Positions 38,968 through 39,724 of a DNA stretch of 39,724 nt are shown here, one piece after another. Under the pieces are notes generated by a model, which was not told the origin of the DNA, made no database searches, and saw only the letters and a program-made list of their open reading frames with translations. Location of the stretch: the IMG/VR virus record IMGVR_UViG_3300018018_000099, positions 1 through 39,724 of that record. One strand, 5' to 3'. Within the stretch, counting starts at the first letter, position 1, and each line of letters starts with the position of its first letter. Made by a program: the position numbers and the translations under genes. Origin of the DNA: a virus.

Positions 38968-39555
38968 ATGAAAATTCTTCGTGAAGTCGTCATAACTGTT
39001 CTTATCGCTGTAGCCGTTTTCTTTTCGCTTCGGCTCACTGTACAGAGCTATACTGTGGTAATGTCCAGTATGGAGCCCAATTTCCAACAAGGTGAGTGCA
39101 TTATGGTTAACAAGGTGAGTTACCACTCCTCTGGCCCACAGCGAGGAGATGTAATAGTCTTTAACCCACCCCCGCCAAATGAGGAATCCCCATACCCTTA
39201 CATTAAACGTGTTATTGGCTTGCCTGGCGATACCGTGGAGATTAAAGATGAAAAGGTCTTTATCAACGGCATCCCCCTGGATGAGGCATATATCATGGCG
39301 CCGCCAGACTATACGATGCCGGCCACAGAAGTTCCCGAGACCGAATACTTCGTCCTCGGTGATAATCGCAACAATAGCAACGATTCGCATTACGGCTGGA
39401 TGGTGCCCCGGGATAACATCATTGGCAAAGCTTGGTTTGTCTACTGGCCACCAAGCAAATGGGGCGTGATAAAACATTACAGATACCCGGAGCTAAATAA
39501 GACCGCTGGGCAAGAGACAATAGTTAGCCGGTCGCTTGGGGTGCAACTTGAGTGA
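38968..39555 (+). CDS. lepB: Signal peptidase I
   Basis: 195 residues. One N-terminal membrane anchor (about 7-26), then the Ser-Lys protease: the nucleophile Ser34 in VMSSMEPNF, the base Lys80 in YIKRVIGLPGD, and the GDNRNNSNDSHYGW box. It removes signal peptides from exported proteins at the membrane. ATG 38968 has no ribosome-binding site and a TAAAAT -10-like box ends 12 bp before it, so a very short leader is likely. The last bases overlap the pyrE start. Confidence 0.95.
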   Translation: MKILREVVITVLIAVAVFFSLRLTVQSYTVVMSSMEPNFQQGECIMVNKVSYHSSGPQRGDVIVFNPPPPNEESPYPYIKRVIGLPGDTVEIKDEKVFINGIPLDEAYIMAPPDYTMPATEVPETEYFVLGDNRNNSNDSHYGWMVPRDNIIGKAWFVYWPPSKWGVIKHYRYPELNKTAGQETIVSRSLGVQLE

Positions 39556-39724
39556 CAAGGTATTAGAGATATTCAAGACGGCTGGAGCGATAAAAAAAGG
39601 CCACTTCCTGCTTGCCTCTGGATTACACTCACCTGTCTATTGGGAAAAATTTCGTATTTTGCAGTACCCGTACCTTACTGAGAAACTGTGTCGCCTCATT
39701 GCCCAACACTTTAAAGAGCAAAAA
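39548..39724 (+). CDS. pyrE: Orotate phosphoribosyltransferase, N-terminal part
   Basis: Runs off the window after 59 codons. GAIKKGHFLLASGLHSPVYW is the N-terminal signature of orotate phosphoribosyltransferase, which joins orotate to PRPP in pyrimidine synthesis. The start is TTG 39548, overlapping the lepB stop. A GGGG motif six bases upstream may be the ribosome-binding site. The PRPP-binding loop lies beyond the window. Confidence 0.85.
   Translation, partial: MSDKVLEIFKTAGAIKKGHFLLASGLHSPVYWEKFRILQYPYLTEKLCRLIAQHFKEQK

Overview
The window holds one apparently complete prophage of about 37 kb. It is inserted into a tRNA-Lys(CTT) gene and flanked by short stretches of bacterial chromosome. 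Left flank: the end of an arginase/agmatinase-family gene and a site-2-type M50 protease with CBS domains. Right flank: the tRNA, signal peptidase I (lepB) and the start of orotate phosphoribosyltransferase (pyrE). The host looks like a Chloroflexota bacterium, perhaps a Dehalococcoidia relative. That rests on the feel of the proteins only; nothing here proves it.

A 45-bp direct repeat (1814-1858 and 38800-38844) made of the 3' part of the tRNA marks attL and attR. A tyrosine integrase starts about 80 bp inside attR. Nearly all phage genes read leftward, many joined by ATGA/GTGA overlaps. From right to left: integrase; early genes (37.8-29.3 kb) including an alanine-rich repeat protein, a candidate ssDNA-binding protein, a pentapeptide-repeat protein, ASCH and YopX proteins, a C5-methyltransferase-like protein, a DnaD-like replication initiator and a NinG-like nuclease; a strong terminator at 29.2 kb; two regulatory-looking genes (29.15-28.5 kb); a promoter followed by three terminators (28.5-28.35 kb); then the late genes: membrane proteins, terminase, portal, a 2037-residue protein, scaffold, capsid, a sugar-modification pair, connectors and tail fibres. 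They end at a terminator at 2.8 kb.

The most interesting arrangement is at 28.3-28.95 kb. A 149-residue Cys-rich protein of no recognised family is followed at once by a consensus promoter, a short leader with three hairpin terminators, and all late genes. This is the layout of the lambda Q / pR' / tR' late antitermination switch, built from parts I do not recognise. An upstream terminator at 29.2 kb may time the regulator itself.

Two prophage genes read rightward, each from its own near-consensus promoter: an exported protein at the left end and a 51-residue membrane protein inside the late block. Both look like genes expressed from the silent prophage. A 51-residue helix-turn-helix protein lies at the left end. 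In the circular phage genome it and its promoter would sit directly upstream of the integrase. I found no tape measure, tail tube or sheath, so a short-tailed virion is likely. I also found no endolysin.

Small genes of 25-59 codons fill most gaps. No stretch over 300 bases lacks a gene. The 1693-1813 chromosomal gap shows nothing I can name.
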